From Elmis aenea (Eukaryota; Arthropoda; Insecta; Coleoptera; Elmidae): DNA of 64,000 nucleotides. Shown here in pieces: positions 22,902 to 36,139 of the stretch (position 1 is its first letter; each line of letters opens with the position of its first letter). The notes beneath the pieces were generated by a model. The model saw only the letters and a program-made list of their open reading frames with translations. It ran no database searches and was not told the origin of the DNA. A program made the position numbers and the translations under genes. Where the stretch lies: assembly GCA_947652605.1 (NCBI GenBank), contig OX393578.1, forward strand, positions 59,899,415 through 59,963,414, written 5' to 3'.

Positions 22902-23640
22902 TTAACCCTTTAAGTCCCAAAATAAGTTTTATTGATAAAAAGAAAAAAATATTTACTTTATTAACTTAAAATACCATAACATGAACAATAAAAAAATCTG
23001 TTTGTAATTATTATTTTTTTAAATAGAAAAAAAGTCGGTGGTTTCATTAGATAACCACTGGGACAAAAAAAAATACTTTCCCTTTTTATGGTGTTTAATA
23101 ATTTAATAATAAATAAATTTACTTTCAACCCAAAATATTTTTCAATAAAAAAAAAGTTATCATTCACTTCATGAACTTAAAAATAAATTAAAATTAACAT
23201 ATTTTTTTTTTACAATAATAGAAAAAAAAAGCGGTGGTTTCATTAAATAACCAATGGCGCACAAGAAACACACTTTAAATATTTTTATAAATATCTTTTA
23301 TAACTTCGAATTTAAAAGCAAATCCATAAACAAATTATCACCTGATCATAATTCACTGATAAATTTACTTACCAGCCATTACAATCCACTAATTGCGTAA
23401 AATTTAATATTTTCTTGCGATTTACCACTGTTTGACAAGTCGACTTACACCATGCAAAACATTTAAATGAAATTTTGGTATACGGACCTATTTTAGTACG
23501 AACTTTTACTTTTTGCCACGAGATGGTGCTATAAGACATAGAATAGCTTTAGTGGTTTTAAAGCTTGGTCACTGGGTATCATATAATAAATTATTTGAAA
23601 GGTGGTTTCTCGGTGAAACCACTAGGAACCAAAGGGTTAA
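22902..23640. mobile_element. piggyBac-like MITE
   Basis: TTAACCCTTT at 22902 and AAAGGGTTAA ending at 23640 give inverted ends with TTAA target sites. The interior contains three versions of a GTGGTTTC...(GAA)ACCAC hairpin (about 23036-23058, 23234-23256, 23603-23622) and two related blocks about 200 bp apart beginning AGAAAAAAAG(T)CGGTGG. No transposase is present. Subterminal palindromes of this sort are a piggyBac trait, as in the element at 212-1153. Confidence 0.7.
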
Positions 23641-24103
23641 AGCATTTTCTGAAATTAGGCAAACTTTTTTAACCCGATATTTAAGCTTAAATTTCAAGCA
23701 ATATTAAACTAATTTAATTAAAAACTAACCTTACACAAAATCCACGTTTAGAGACAAACTTGTTCTTTTGTATGTGATAAATTAAAACTAATAATTAAAT
23801 AAATAAACAAAGTTATAGACAATACAACCTTAAAACAAAATGATAATCAATTAAGCTTATACATCTAATTTAATCAAACCTGTATATCTTATAATAAGCG
23901 AGATACCCCTGCTGGAAATCTAATCTGGGACAACCTGTATATCTTTGTAAATAAACCCTTAGATAATCCAAAGTTTTATATACATATTTAGGCTACGTTT
24001 AGAATGTATACCAGATTAATATTATTATAGTTGTGTAACTTAAGGTTTTTATGTGATTCCATTATCAGTCTTATCTAGTTTATAATTTTCTGTATCTTTT
24101 CAG

Positions 24104-24201
24104 GTGTTATAATGCTTTGGGCTTATGCAATGATGGGAAGAACTCTATGTACAGTTCAACCTCCATTCGACAGCGATGAAGGAAGTTGTAGCACACAACA
24201 G
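24104..24201 (+). CDS. Peptide GPCR, short exon with end of TM5 and ICL3
   Basis: Third visible exon of the same receptor, 98 bp. The acceptor is TGTATCTTTTCAG ending at 24103 and the donor is CAACAG|GTAATT. The first two bases complete the split Gly codon, giving IIPGVIMLWAYAMMG, the cytoplasmic half of TM5. The rest is a polar, acidic stretch (PPFDSDEGSCSTQQ) that forms the start of the third intracellular loop. It ends in phase 0 and fits the exon at 43024. The exon is too short for most gene callers; recognition rests on frame continuity and on both splice sites. Confidence 0.85.
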
Positions 24202-26635
24202 GTAATTTTTGTCCCATTTTGACATATTTTATTAAATTTTTTATATGTATCTACCGGGCCATTAAACTTGTTTAAAACTATACGTTCTGCTATTTTACTT
24301 TTTATTGAAGATAAGGTTTGTACCCTTATAATCGACCTTGTTTTTATTACAGTATAGAAGTTATGAACATTTAGCCTCCAGTAACGAGCACCACATAATT
24401 TTGCAAATAAAGTCGATAATTTTTTTTTTATCCTGGCAAAAACTCTTGGTTTTAACCTGGCGGTAGCTAAACTACTCCGTGTACACTTGAGTTTCCATCT
24501 AAATTTCCAGTGAACCGTGTTCTAGAATGTAATTTTATTTAATGCATTTTGGAATGGCGCCATACATCTAGATGTGTACAGATAAAATGCTTTCATCTTT
24601 TAAATTCTAAACATCGTACAGGTGACATGAAAAAATTGCGTATTTACATTATTGCTGAATTGAAACCGTATTGATATACAGGTCCTACACCTAACAGTAG
24701 AAGGACTCATGACTAAATAAATAATAAAAATTGATATACAGCATAGTCTACGTGTTTAAAGTTTTACTATTTTGACCAAGTTTAAAAAGCGCTCTGCATA
24801 ATATTTTTAAAATGTGGAAAAGTGTTAGTTAATTTGTTGTCGGTATAGATTTCAGTCGTAGACTTATCGCCATCTAGCGAAAGTTGATGTCGAAAAGTTC
24901 CCGATATTTCTACAGGCTTCTGAACTGCGAACCTACGTTTACTACTACGTAAAAGTAAAATGACAATGACAATTTTCATTTAAATTACGCTCGCGCTTGC
25001 GAAGCAAATAACACTAACTTCTCTCTACTCTCTATCGCATGTTGACAGTTGTACATTTTTTATCCGTGACATTAACAATATGGATTTAGGGCGCCAGAAA
25101 TGAGTTCGCATCCCGGCGCGCCACTGAGGTTTATTCATACTATTACTGTTTACAGATTATAACTGACCTAGTTTCATAGCATGTCAATTTTCTAGTCGAA
25201 TAAAACCAAATAATTTTGGCTACAAAATACGTGAGATCTTGGTGAAAATCCAATTCGTGGTAGTTATTTGCCATTGCGGTGGGCTTTCGTGACAATAGCA
25301 AATTTGCCCGTATATTATCTTGTTGATAAACCTTCAATGAACTGTTCTTATAAGAGATTATGTACACTTATGCCCCATACAATGAACAATATTGGCTGTT
25401 TATTCCTTGAAGTCAATAGCAACAGAGACTTTGTCGAGAATTATTGGCCCACTTATGAGGACGAATTATACCGCAAAAAGGATTTTTCTTTGTTCTCTCT
25501 TTGATTTTCTCGCAGGTGAAAAATTGTTTTGCCTGCGAAGTTCAAATCTGGTAAAGTAAAATTATTTGAGATGTTTTATTTCTTTATAAAATTAATTTAT
25601 ATGATTGCTGTTTTTTAAATTAGGAAGTACGTAAGTACAAAATTCTTTTAATGTCCTTTATAAAATGAGGCAACTTTTGCGTATATTGCTAGTGACAGCT
25701 TTTGGAATTAAGTTTAACAAACGCAAATAACGTTTAGCAACATGCACAATTATTACAAATTTATTTTTTTCTGTATTAACGAAGATGTGTCTACAGTTTT
25801 TCATTGTTCGCTAAATATTCTTCAAGTTAATTTGCCCTTAAAATGTCCTTAACGATAAACATAGTACCTTGTTAAGTTTCAAAGCAGTAAATGACAGTTT
25901 AATTAGGTTTTTAATTAAAATCAGCTGCTCTTTATCATTTTGGTTACAACGATTTTGCATGTTAAATAAAGGGTTCACAACCTCTTCTTATCTAGCCTTT
26001 GTTATTTAACAAAATATTAATTAAACTAACACAGCTATTACTAAAGCCTCGAAACATGGTTTTAAAAATTTAACTTGTATTTAAACTATTCTAGTAAACT
26101 TGAGTTAAAAAAATAACAGTTTTATTTACTTTAAACAAGAAAAACAATTTTTTTTTTCTTGTAAAGAAGTCGCGGAATTTAGCCTTTTGTGGTTTAAATA
26201 TTTGTTGTTACAAATTACATTCTTTTTTACAAATACTGCTAACGCAAACAGAAGAAGCTCATTTGTTATTATAGTATAAAATTTGAAATGTCAAACTTAT
26301 TTGTAATGAAAAATACATAGGAACATACCCTCAAAAAATTTTGGTTATAATTATATATATATAAATTATATATATAAATTAGTAACAAGACCACGTTTAA
26401 CAAGACACAAATTTTGTCCTAAGGCCACAGCTTGGTAGTCGATATAAATATCCTATTTTCGATTACGCTTTTGAATTTTTTTTACATTTAACGTCATTAT
26501 GCACTGATATTTTCAAATAAGAAAAACATATTTCATAAAATGCGATCAGGTAAAGAAAACACAATCAGTGGCGTAGGCAAAAGGGGGTTAGGTTAGCTTT
26601 TTCGTAAAAAATTAAGATAGTATATTTTACAACAA

Positions 26636-26735
26636 GAGATGAAAGTCCAGTTTTTCTTGTGAGGTGAGATTTATTCACAAGCCGCGAAGCGGCGAGTGAG
26701 CAAATCTCACGAACCAAAATAACTGATTTCATCTC
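26636..26735. repeat. Palindromic 100-bp unit
   Basis: The outer arms GAGATGAAA / TTTCATCTC enclose GTGAGATTT / AAATCTCAC (26664-26672, 26702-26710), then TCAC / GTGA, with the core hairpin GCCGC-GAA-GCGGC (26681-26693). The interval is compact and non-coding and probably a small MITE. No target duplication was established. Confidence 0.65.
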
Positions 26736-28626
26736 GTATCATAAATACAATTTTTCTACGAATTTAAAATTATATTATAGAACGAACGATAATGTAAACG
26801 AACCAAATGACAATTATTATGTACAAAGTATTAATTAATCATTCCAATGCCATAGCGACACCACCCCACTGACATTTTTTTGTGCCATTCTTAGGCTTTT
26901 ATATAAAGTGCTACATTAAAATTAACGGCCAAATTAAGGATTATTAGTCCTTGAATGCGATTTTTAATTCTTTACACTTTTTCTGACCAAAAAATAAATT
27001 TTCTTAATACTTAAGCCTCAAACTTTTTTGACACGGTTTTTATAGCCAAAATTAGCCCTCAAGTAACTTTTTAATTTTTCGTAAAAAATGGGAAAACTGC
27101 AATTTTCTACCCATAAAACAATTAAAATTGCAACACAATTGTTCCTAAAATTACCTCAGGAAAACGCCCACGCACCACCACAAGTAACAAAACTTAACAA
27201 TATCCATAAAATTAACGCAACAAAAAGCTGAAAGTATGAATCAACTTATGAAATTAATTTTGGTATCACTGAATACTTCATTGAAAGTTCCCAAACTTAT
27301 TACGAGACAATTATAAATTTAAATTGCAAACTGTACTAAATTAAATGTCTACCGGAGCAACCATTATTACACCACAGAATGATAATTGTAAAATATATTA
27401 TAAAGTTTATAGAAGTTATAAACAAGCTAAAAAATAACTTGAAATTTCGACAATAACTCATTAAGTTAGCTGCGGTTTGCGAACAACAGCAGAGGGTTAT
27501 TTTAAGCGAAAATTATTTGTTTAACAAAGTTTGTTGTGCAAATAATGTTAATACAGGAGACTTGCTGGATATATTAATAAAAAAAAGAAGCAAAAAAGCT
27601 TTTTTTTGTCTTAAAAAGGTGCTTAAACAGATATTATCTTGTAATCATGAAACAGATATATCTATTACGTTCTTCTTGAAATTAACTAAGCATTATAATT
27701 ACCCAACTTGACCGCAATTTGTAGCCCTTGAGTTGCCATTACACGATTTGTTTATCTTCCACTGTATAATAGTTAAGACAAAATATAAAACAAAGTGTTC
27801 ATAAAAGTAATTACTCATACGAAGACAAATACTACCACCAATGGTAACAAATACTGAGCTAAGCTTTTAACAGCTTTCCTATAATTTTCGATGTACTCAA
27901 AAATTTAACAACCACAAATCCAAATATGTTTATGGATATCAATTAAGGAAACTTTAAGGTTTATTGTTCGAAGTTTTCAAAAATATCACACACATACACG
28001 GATGTTATCGATCTACTCCCATTACCAATTTAAAAAAATCTTTAATCTGCCATTTTTTTACAAAATTGCTCCTAAATACATGCAAATTTGTTCCAACTTT
28101 TACGGTTGCTTTTTATTGTTTCTGCAAATTTTTTAGTTTCTTAGCTCGTTTTCAAGGAAGGTTTGGAAAGTGAAAACATAAATATTTAACACTTCAATTC
28201 CTTCCTCTTGTAATCTTCCGTTCACGTTTTGTTTCCCCGATGCTGTTTATATAGCAACTTGAAACACGTAATGTAGCCCAGGTGCATCTTTAATCGTCGC
28301 TAGTCCGCTTTTAAACTTTACTTGTAAGTTGGTAAACACTTTTGCACCGCACTCGGTAAATTATTGAGCAGCCCTTTGCGATTTTAAAGGAAATTAATGT
28401 CCTGCATGGAAACTTAATATCAGGACGCAATCCTAGTTCGGTGCAGTTTGCAAGTATCTACATAACAGCCATCATTTTAACTTTGAACCAAATTGATTGC
28501 GAATTTCTAGTCAGGGATGTAATTGTTTTAACGGGTGACTGGATGTATAAGATGACAAAATCTTCGTTATTTATGCGAACGGTTTCTTAGGTGCATTATC
28601 AGTTTCTGTTTAAAAGTATGCCTCAG

Positions 28627-28897
28627 CAGTGGTTTCCAACCTTTTTGTACTTTTGTACCCCTTTTTAATAAAAAACAATTTGCGCCCCCCTCACTTTTCG
28701 TAACAATATAATTTTATTAATACTGTCCTGATATAATAATTATTTAATGGGTTACAAACAATATACCATATTCTGTATAAATAAAGTTTTTTTTGTTTGT
28801 TTGTATTCAAAAATGATATTTTAGTAATAGCTGGGCGCCCCCTTGCAATGGTCTCGTGCCCCCGTAGGGGGGCGCGCCCCACAGGTTGGAAATCCTG
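28627..28897. mobile_element. hAT-type MITE
   Basis: The left end CAGTGGTTTCCAACC and the right end GGTTGGAAATCCTG are imperfect inverted repeats of hAT form (CAG...TTTCCAACC). The flanks share GCCTCA. A 12-bp perfect palindrome (GGGGCGCGCCCC) lies at 28869-28880. The 271-bp interior is non-coding. Confidence 0.65.
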
Positions 28898-29728
28898 GCC
28901 TCAATGTGTAGATTTTATTATAGCTATTTACAGTTAGAAGACAAAAATGCATGACATGTATAAGAAATTTGGACAAAGGTTGAAAATAGAATGTAAAAAT
29001 AACTATGGAAAATACCAAAGCTATAGTACTTGTAAAACAATCAATTGACGATAAAATATTAGAACAAATTATACGTTTAAAAAAATCTGTTTTAGGTACA
29101 TTACTTTAAATGTGTTTTTGTTTTTGAATTGTAGAATATGTAACAAACTTTAGACCGCAAAACAATATCATTTTTTCATCAAAAACAAGCCGAAGAGAGT
29201 ATTAGCATCCTAAAATGTTTTTTAATATAACAAAAAGTCGCCCCTAGCCTAACAAAATGGGAAAATAATGTGTTCCACAGGCTTGTTCTGGGTTTCTGTA
29301 TCAAAATAGGAGCTACTACAAGATTAATTTTTTGTATGCCTAAGAAAAAATCCTTAAAGATGCTAACCTTGTCGTTTAAAAATGTCCTAATTTTGATAGT
29401 GCTAATTTTAACATACATATTTATTAAGATATTTAGCTAGTTACTGTACAATTGCATATCGAACACATATTAATAAGTAAAGTTAAAACTTTCCATTGTA
29501 AAACTGCTGAGCTTATATCTAAACTTTCATTGTTAACCCCGATTGACAAATTGTTATACACGTTCTTTATAAAACAAATAATTTTAAGTGTAATTTAGTT
29601 TCCTGAATGGCAATGTAAAGCTTTTAAACTTTTTAGGTCGATAATTGTGAATCTAAGAATTTTTGGTTACATATTTTAACAAAAAACTTGGAAGCAGGTT
29701 ATTTACATTTTTGGAAATAAAACTAATG

Positions 29729-29769
29729 GTATCAAACAACGAATGGTGTTTACATTCGTTGTTTGATAC
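29729..29769. repeat. Perfect 17-bp inverted repeat (hairpin)
   Basis: GTATCAAACAACGAATG (29729-29745), a 7-base loop, then its exact complement (29753-29769). It lies in intron 3. No flanking TIR element was recognised. Confidence 0.9.
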
Positions 29770-31897
29770 TAAGCCACTGAAAAGTATTTAGCATACAGAC
29801 ATTTTGCTGTACCTGGAACAGCGTAAAATAATTCTTAAGGCCCTATTTTGCAGTTTTTTGAAATCGATTTTAATCGTCAATATTCGCCAGAAATAAAATA
29901 CTAGAGCAGCATGCAAAGTGGGGTGCTATGAGACAATTCTCTCTTAACTTTATTAAATATTCTTCATAACTCGAAAATTGTTGCAGATAGGTTTAGGAAA
30001 TGTTAATACAGATTGATCCAAAATTTATATTGCATTAGATTTTTTTTTTAAATGGGTATTGTCTTAAAAAAAAACGAGTTTTAGTGGTCTAAAGTTGTAT
30101 TAAAAGAAAATTAAATTTTGGACACCCTGTAAGTAATGCATCAATAGCAAAAATTCCAGGTTGTAGTCAAAGTTCTATGCGTAGTCTAAATTTAAGTGTT
30201 TTCTCTTCGGCGGTAAATAATATTAAGCATCACGATGAAAATCAACAAAATTTCAAAAAAGTCCAAAACCCTAAAAAACGAATGCAATTAGGTATAGGGA
30301 ATGCTATTAAAAGTCCCTCTAAAATAACGTGTTAATGTTAAATCCAACAAAAAACAGACCATTGTATTTGAAATAAGAAAGTAGACGTCAACTTCCGGTA
30401 TTACCGGAAATGTCGCCATCATGAAAATATTTTTATTAAACAGATTATATGCCATTATAGTTACTTCCAAAATTTCAGATCAATACCCTTTTTCATTCTT
30501 CATATATTTTTAATGCCCGGTCTCAATCAATCACCCTGTATATTAGAATATTTGCAAGGATTAGAAGTTTTCTACCTAACCAACAAAGGTAACAAATTTT
30601 TGTAAAATCTTTTTTTATCCCATTCATGCGCAATATGTGAAAGCAATCATAAATTACCTATCTTATGCGCAGATTTTCTTTTCAAAGGAAATTTACATCA
30701 GATTTGAAATTCTCTTCTCGTAATTCTTAGATAATTTTTTTGTTTTTTTTTACTTTCCTTCATATATTAATTATTTCAACGAATATTGAGACAACTTTGA
30801 AAATAATCTTGTGGCAAAAGGCCGAGACATCAAAGCTATTATAGGTTTTATACAAGAACAGGTTTTAAATTGCTTAAACAATTCAAAACATTTGATTTAT
30901 AAGTTTTAAAATAGGGTACCTATTTTTAAACTCTAAAATTACATTCGACAATCAAACTAAAGCTAGTTAAATAAAACTGATAAACGATCCAACAAAAAGA
31001 CCTTGAAAAAGATTAGCCCTATAAGAGTTTGTAGTCATTTTTTGAGCCGACATTAAAAGTACTGGATTGTTGATTAAACTTCATTGGACCAGTCATTCTA
31101 TTGTCAGTAATTGGCTTGGTTTTTAACAAGGGTAGAATTCTGCTCTTTGCAGCAACACAAAAAGAATTAAAAGCACACGAGAACGTAGATGGCACAGACA
31201 TTATTGTCCGGATTATTTTGAGGCAGCTAATTTATATTGGATTGCAAAAATTTGAATAAAATTGGAGTAAATGCTTTCCGCGCTGCGCTTGCAAAAAGAA
31301 AATAGTTATAGGGGAGAAAATTAAAAGGGTGTGCTTAAACAGTTGTATATAACCAGAAAACGAACAACACAAATTTAAAAAAAAAATTAGTCTTAAAAAA
31401 GTATTATTTTTCTAATTGAAAAGTAAAGAAGAAGGGTGAGCCGAGTTTCGTTTGCACTGGGCATGTAAATGTAAACCAAACATGTCCTTAAGGTTTTAAG
31501 CGATGCGTAGCACCATTTTTTTTCCTTATTCAATGTACAATTATGTTTTAATTAATGCCACGGAATCGAATCAAAAGATGAAAGAATCCTATTAATTTTG
31601 AATTAAAAACTTAGTGCGTCGTAATAAAAACGGCTCTGGCCTAATTAAACGGGTGTTAATAAGTCTTGAACATTTCAGGACTTCGAAAACATTAAAGAAA
31701 CTCTCTTAAGCACCGCGTTAAAACCACCGAATTGGATAATTAATGGACGCTTCGAAATAAAATTTCTGTCCAAACGAAAACATAAAAGTTTAGGATGTGT
31801 AAGTCAATTTTTGTTGTCAATAAAATAACCCTGTACCTTATGGAGTATAATATAGTTATAATCTGCTACCTTTCTACCCTAAAGGGTAAGGTATTTG

Positions 31898-33644
31898 CAG
31901 GGACGGCTCTAGGGTAGTCGGCGCCCTGCTGCGAAGTACTCTTATAGCCCCCCCCCCTTATATATTTAAAGACAAAAGTGGCTAATTTTCGGGTAATAAA
32001 AATAATAAAAATATAATATTGTTATTAATAATTTAATTTAATATAAATCTTTATAGAGTATGTAGTGGAATTAATTACATAAAACACTACATAAGTAGGT
32101 ACTAAGTAATATACTTAAAACAAAACGGATTTACTCTTATTATAAATTCTTAAATTCGTAACAAAATAAAATTTATAAGCAAACATAATATTAAAATTTT
32201 ATTTTTCTGGCTTTTATGCTAGCAAATTTATCAATAATTTCTTTATTTATTTATACAAAAATTCGTACAACAATGGTTACATTTTCAAATACACACTCCA
32301 AATTGTTGGCACAAATAAAATTTAATATGTCAATTGTATCTGAATAAGTATTAAGATCTACAAATTCACCAAAAAACTTTTAATTCATCAAATAATTCTA
32401 ATGCACTTATATCCTTGTCTGTACCATCCGTAAGCATACTTCCGATATCGTTACAATGTTTTCTAAAAATTTCTTTGTCCATATTTTTTATCTCTTTGAT
32501 ATCGTAAAAAAATTAAAATTATCATTGTGATTTTTAAGTTAGCTAAATCTTTCTTCTAAAGAGTTCAGTAGGTACTAGGTACTGTAGTATTTAAAATAAC
32601 ATTGAAAAAAAGATATTTTAAATTTATCTTTAGGACCAATCGGTGTTTCATCGGCAGATTCGTAACTAAATTGTTTCTTTATATTACGTCTTCGAACATT
32701 TTTTGACGGAATACATTTTGGTTCCATTTTTTAACTCTGTAGCTAGTTCTTTTGCAGATTCTAAAATTTCATTAAAACGTTTATCTGTTCTTAATTCCTT
32801 TATGAAACATATTAATTCGTCTAATGCACTAATGCACTTTTTAAATGCTGCTTAACACCTTGTAACATTTTACTTACCACATTTAATCTGTTAAATACTT
32901 CATACTATAAAATAGTAGAACAAATAAATTTAAAATTTTTAATTTTTTTAGTTAAACTTTGTGCCTCATGTCGACTTTGTAGTCGTTATTATTATTATCA
33001 TCAAAAATGTCTATTAATGCGTCGTATATTTTCGTATCTTAATGGTCGCAGTGCTTCAACTCTAGATTCCAATCTAGTTGCAGATGAAGGTTTTAGTGTT
33101 AATTTTGATAAATTATTTTTTTAAATGTCCCACCTTTTAGTAGAACTACTAAAAAAAAATTAAAGTTCTTGAATAAAGCCAAAAAAAACTAATTGTTTCG
33201 ACATTCATTTTTGCGGCATCATTCACAACTAAATTCAACGAATGCGCAGGCACGGAATAAAGAAAGCCCTGGGATTTAAATTTTTAATATGCTTTTGAAC
33301 TCCTTTATTTTTACCTGTCATATTTGCGCCGTTATCGTAGCCTTGTCCTCTCATATCACTTATATTTAAATTGAAATCACAGAGCTTTGCCCCCTCTCTG
33401 ATTAGCCGAGTTCTGTGTTGGCGCGCGGTTCAAATTTAGCCTCATCCATACTGGCACGTGTTTTAAATTTATTTTTATACTAGCTTATTTAAAATAAAAT
33501 TCATTTTGACATTAAATTTGGTTGACATTTTAAAATTTTAAAAACAGCACACATTTTATTTAAAGAAATAATCCTGTGAGGCGCCCCCTTAAGGGGGCGC
33601 CCTGATGCTGTGCATCACTTGCATCATGCCTTGGGCCGGCCCTG
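31898..33644. mobile_element. Decayed hAT transposon with perfect 8-bp TSD
   Basis: It is flanked by GGTATTTG on both sides (31890-31897 and 33645-33652). The ends CAGGGACGGCTCTAGG and CCTTGGGCCGGCCCTG are imperfect inverted repeats. Length 1747 bp. It carries a minus-strand transposase remnant and has lost the N-terminal part. Confidence 0.9.
32950..33420 (-). pseudogene. hAT (ZMYM1-like) transposase remnant
   Basis: Minus strand. About 33395-33240 reads LCDFNLNISDMRGQGYDNGA, NMTGKNKGVQKHI, then NPRAFFIPC. A frameshifted continuation reads MNVETISFFGFIQ. About 33140-33010 reads STKRWDI, then SRVEALRPLRYENIRRI. The RGQGYDNGANM(T/R)GK motif carries an RNase H-fold Asp of hAT transposases of the ZMYM1-like group. 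Stops and frameshifts make it non-functional. More C-terminal sequence probably extends to about 32100 but is too degenerate to read safely. Confidence 0.75.
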
Positions 33645-33659
33645 GGTATTTGTAATAGT

Positions 33660-33840
33660 ATTGACTACAGCTCATGGTTAACTTAGGTGTACGAATTTCG
33701 TCAACTTCTTTTTGTTCTTTGTCATTCTTGTTGTCCCTGTCCAGTTCTTGTTTCATTCTTTAAAATCAATGCCACTTTATCATTCCATGTTTTCTAAGGT
33801 CTCCCCTTTTCTCTTTTATTCTGTACTTTTGTCTCCCATA
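33660..33840 (-). pseudogene. LINE C-terminal fragment
   Basis: Minus strand, about 33815-33740. It reads GRP, a stop, then KTWNDKVALILKNETRTG. This is the same GRPRKTWxDxV end seen at 1375-1420. It adjoins the right TSD of the hAT element at 33652. A short, broken relic. Confidence 0.4.
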
Positions 33841-34854
33841 CCTATCTAGAATCGCACACTTTCAAACTTTTATTTTTCGAGCAAATACTTCTTGAACAAA
33901 TCATACACCAAAGCCTACTTCTTAAAAAAAAATTACTTGTAATTATCGCTGATAGAACGAAAAAGAGCCAAAACTGTCGACCTTAAAAAAAAATCTACAA
34001 ACTCGAGCAATCAAACAAGTTTTAACGCTTAATTCAAATGGATCTTCTTAGCTACCCAAACTAATTGAACATATTGATTTATCACTGTCCCAAGGGAATT
34101 TAATAAAATATCTGCGTCATTAGGGATGATTTGCTATAATTGCACAAGGGATGCAAAAAGTCGAGTCGCTGATGTAACAGACGTAGGAAAAATATTAAGC
34201 TTTCAAAAAAGTAATAATGAAACTTGATTGGGCTCCGATTGTTGGGACTAATTCTCAACTGATTTTGAATTTTGCGTCACTTATTAGTATCGGATTTTGC
34301 CTCTGGGTATTAGAATGAAAGAACTACGTCGATTTATAGTTATATATGGCGTATAGCTCCAGTTTCCGGGGCTTCTCAGATGGTTGGAAATAAATGTTCT
34401 GTAAGCACGAAAGCAGTTCTTATGCCGGATATAAAATTACCTAATGAAACATATTACACAAATACCGCTTATATTTAAGATTTACATTTTATTAAAAAGG
34501 CACAAAACAGATAAATCTACGGAATGTAAAGCAGACATTTATAACTATAAGGTCGAAGCAAAATCTGCACCTTCATTTTATTTTGCACCATTCGTCATTT
34601 TAAAAAAAAGGCAGGTAATTTAACCCTTACCTCTGTACTTCATATATGGTACACCACTGGCCTGGCTGGACCAGTAATGTATAGGCTTAATGGTGTGATT
34701 CAGGTAGATAATTGCTGGTAAAAAAACTTTTGTTTTGTTTTTTATTGTATTTTATTGGTTTATTTTAATATTGCATTGCAATTTATTGTTTTATTTTAAC
34801 TGTACACTACTTATTTTGAGTTTCCTCATTGATGCACATAAACCATTTATGTTG

Positions 34855-35160
34855 TTGGTGAAAAAGTCCGACTTGGTGTGAAGTTACCTCGGAGTTTAGT
34901 TTTTTATTTATCACCGAAGAACGGTTAATTGAAATTCAAAATTTTTTGAAGCACAAAGAGGCACTAACGAAGCACTAAGGATTGGCATCAAAATAATTGA
35001 ATTTGGTGAAAAAGTCCGGGATAGCGTAAACTTGCCTCAGAGTTCAATGTTTTGTTTATAACGGGAAAACCGTTAATCGAAATTAAAAAATTCTTTGAGC
35101 ACAAAGAAGCAAAATATAGCAACATTTGGACTAACTTAAGGAACCTAGGAATGCTTTACA
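34855..35160 (+). repeat. Diverged tandem duplication of about 150 bp
   Basis: Two successive copies begin TGGTGAAAAAGTCCG (about 34857 and 35007). In both, one frame reads LFIT(E/G)(E/K)(R/P)LIEI followed by (Q/K)(N/K)F(L/F)(K/E)HKEA. The DNA has diverged by roughly a quarter while this short peptide is kept. I recognise no family, and the frame is not open across the junction. Confidence 0.6.
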
Positions 35161-36139
35161 CATATCTACTTCAGTTTGCCTCTTTAAAAAAGACTACAGG
35201 TTTCAAAGTCTTTGAAACAATTCAAATTACATAGGTACTCTTGCAATTTGTTTTGGAAAAAAATCGACACTTGCGATTGGCTTGATAATTAATAAAAATG
35301 TTGTACACAATGTAGGCAATAACATATTAACCTTCAGTTCGTTCAAAAACCTAATAATTTTTTCAGGTAGGTGTAAAAGGGTAGTCCACTTAGAAGGGCC
35401 ACTATTAGGATCGCATTAACGATAAGAGCGACAAAGCAGTTTACCTTAAATAATATTTTTTTAAAGACCCTGATCAAGTATTCTTGCAGAGATTTTTTTG
35501 CTGTGATATTTATTCAAGCCTATTTATTTAGGATTCATACTTTTAAATTTCATTGAAAACTTTTATCAAACCAGTTGCACAATATTTACTTTAAAAGTTA
35601 AATAACAACTTCTCATTTAGCTAAAACATACACAAATACAAACAAATTAGCTCCCAGCTTCATCCGTTCATTTCTCATGCATGAAATATATGCACTGCAG
35701 TACAAAATTCATCACCATTAATCTCAGCTAAATTTAAAGAGCCCTTCGCGTGCCACATTTGGTGTTCGTTCTTGTTATTAATCGTATTTAATCACTCGAC
35801 TTAATAAATTTTGGATAAAGAGAGAAGATAATTAAAAATTATGGTTAATTTTCAGTTTTGGCCTAGTACCTTGATAATTTTGCTAGCGAAACGTGACTCA
35901 GCTTGAAATTAGTTTTCGATAATGAAGGGGGGATGTGATATAGATAAATTGTACTTAAGTGATTTGTAAATTGATACGAAAATTTAGTTGCGGCTTAAAT
36001 GGTTTTCCCCTTCGCTTATCGAAGGATTTAGCCCTAAATCGCTCATGCTATAATCAGAGCAACCGAGGATAGTTCGAAAATAAAATCTTAAATCAAAAAT
36101 ACTGAATCGATTTTAGTATTTGTACTTGATGTATTAGGT

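Larger units (their letters stand above)
18535..24103 (+). other. Receptor intron 2
   Basis: GT to AG, 5.6 kb, phase 1. It holds the ACAGGGTGTTTC repeat, a LINE C-terminus, a LINE 3' end with hairpin, and the piggyBac-like MITE. I see nothing definite in 18980-20030, 20680-21320, 21480-22900 and 23645-24100. Confidence 0.8.
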
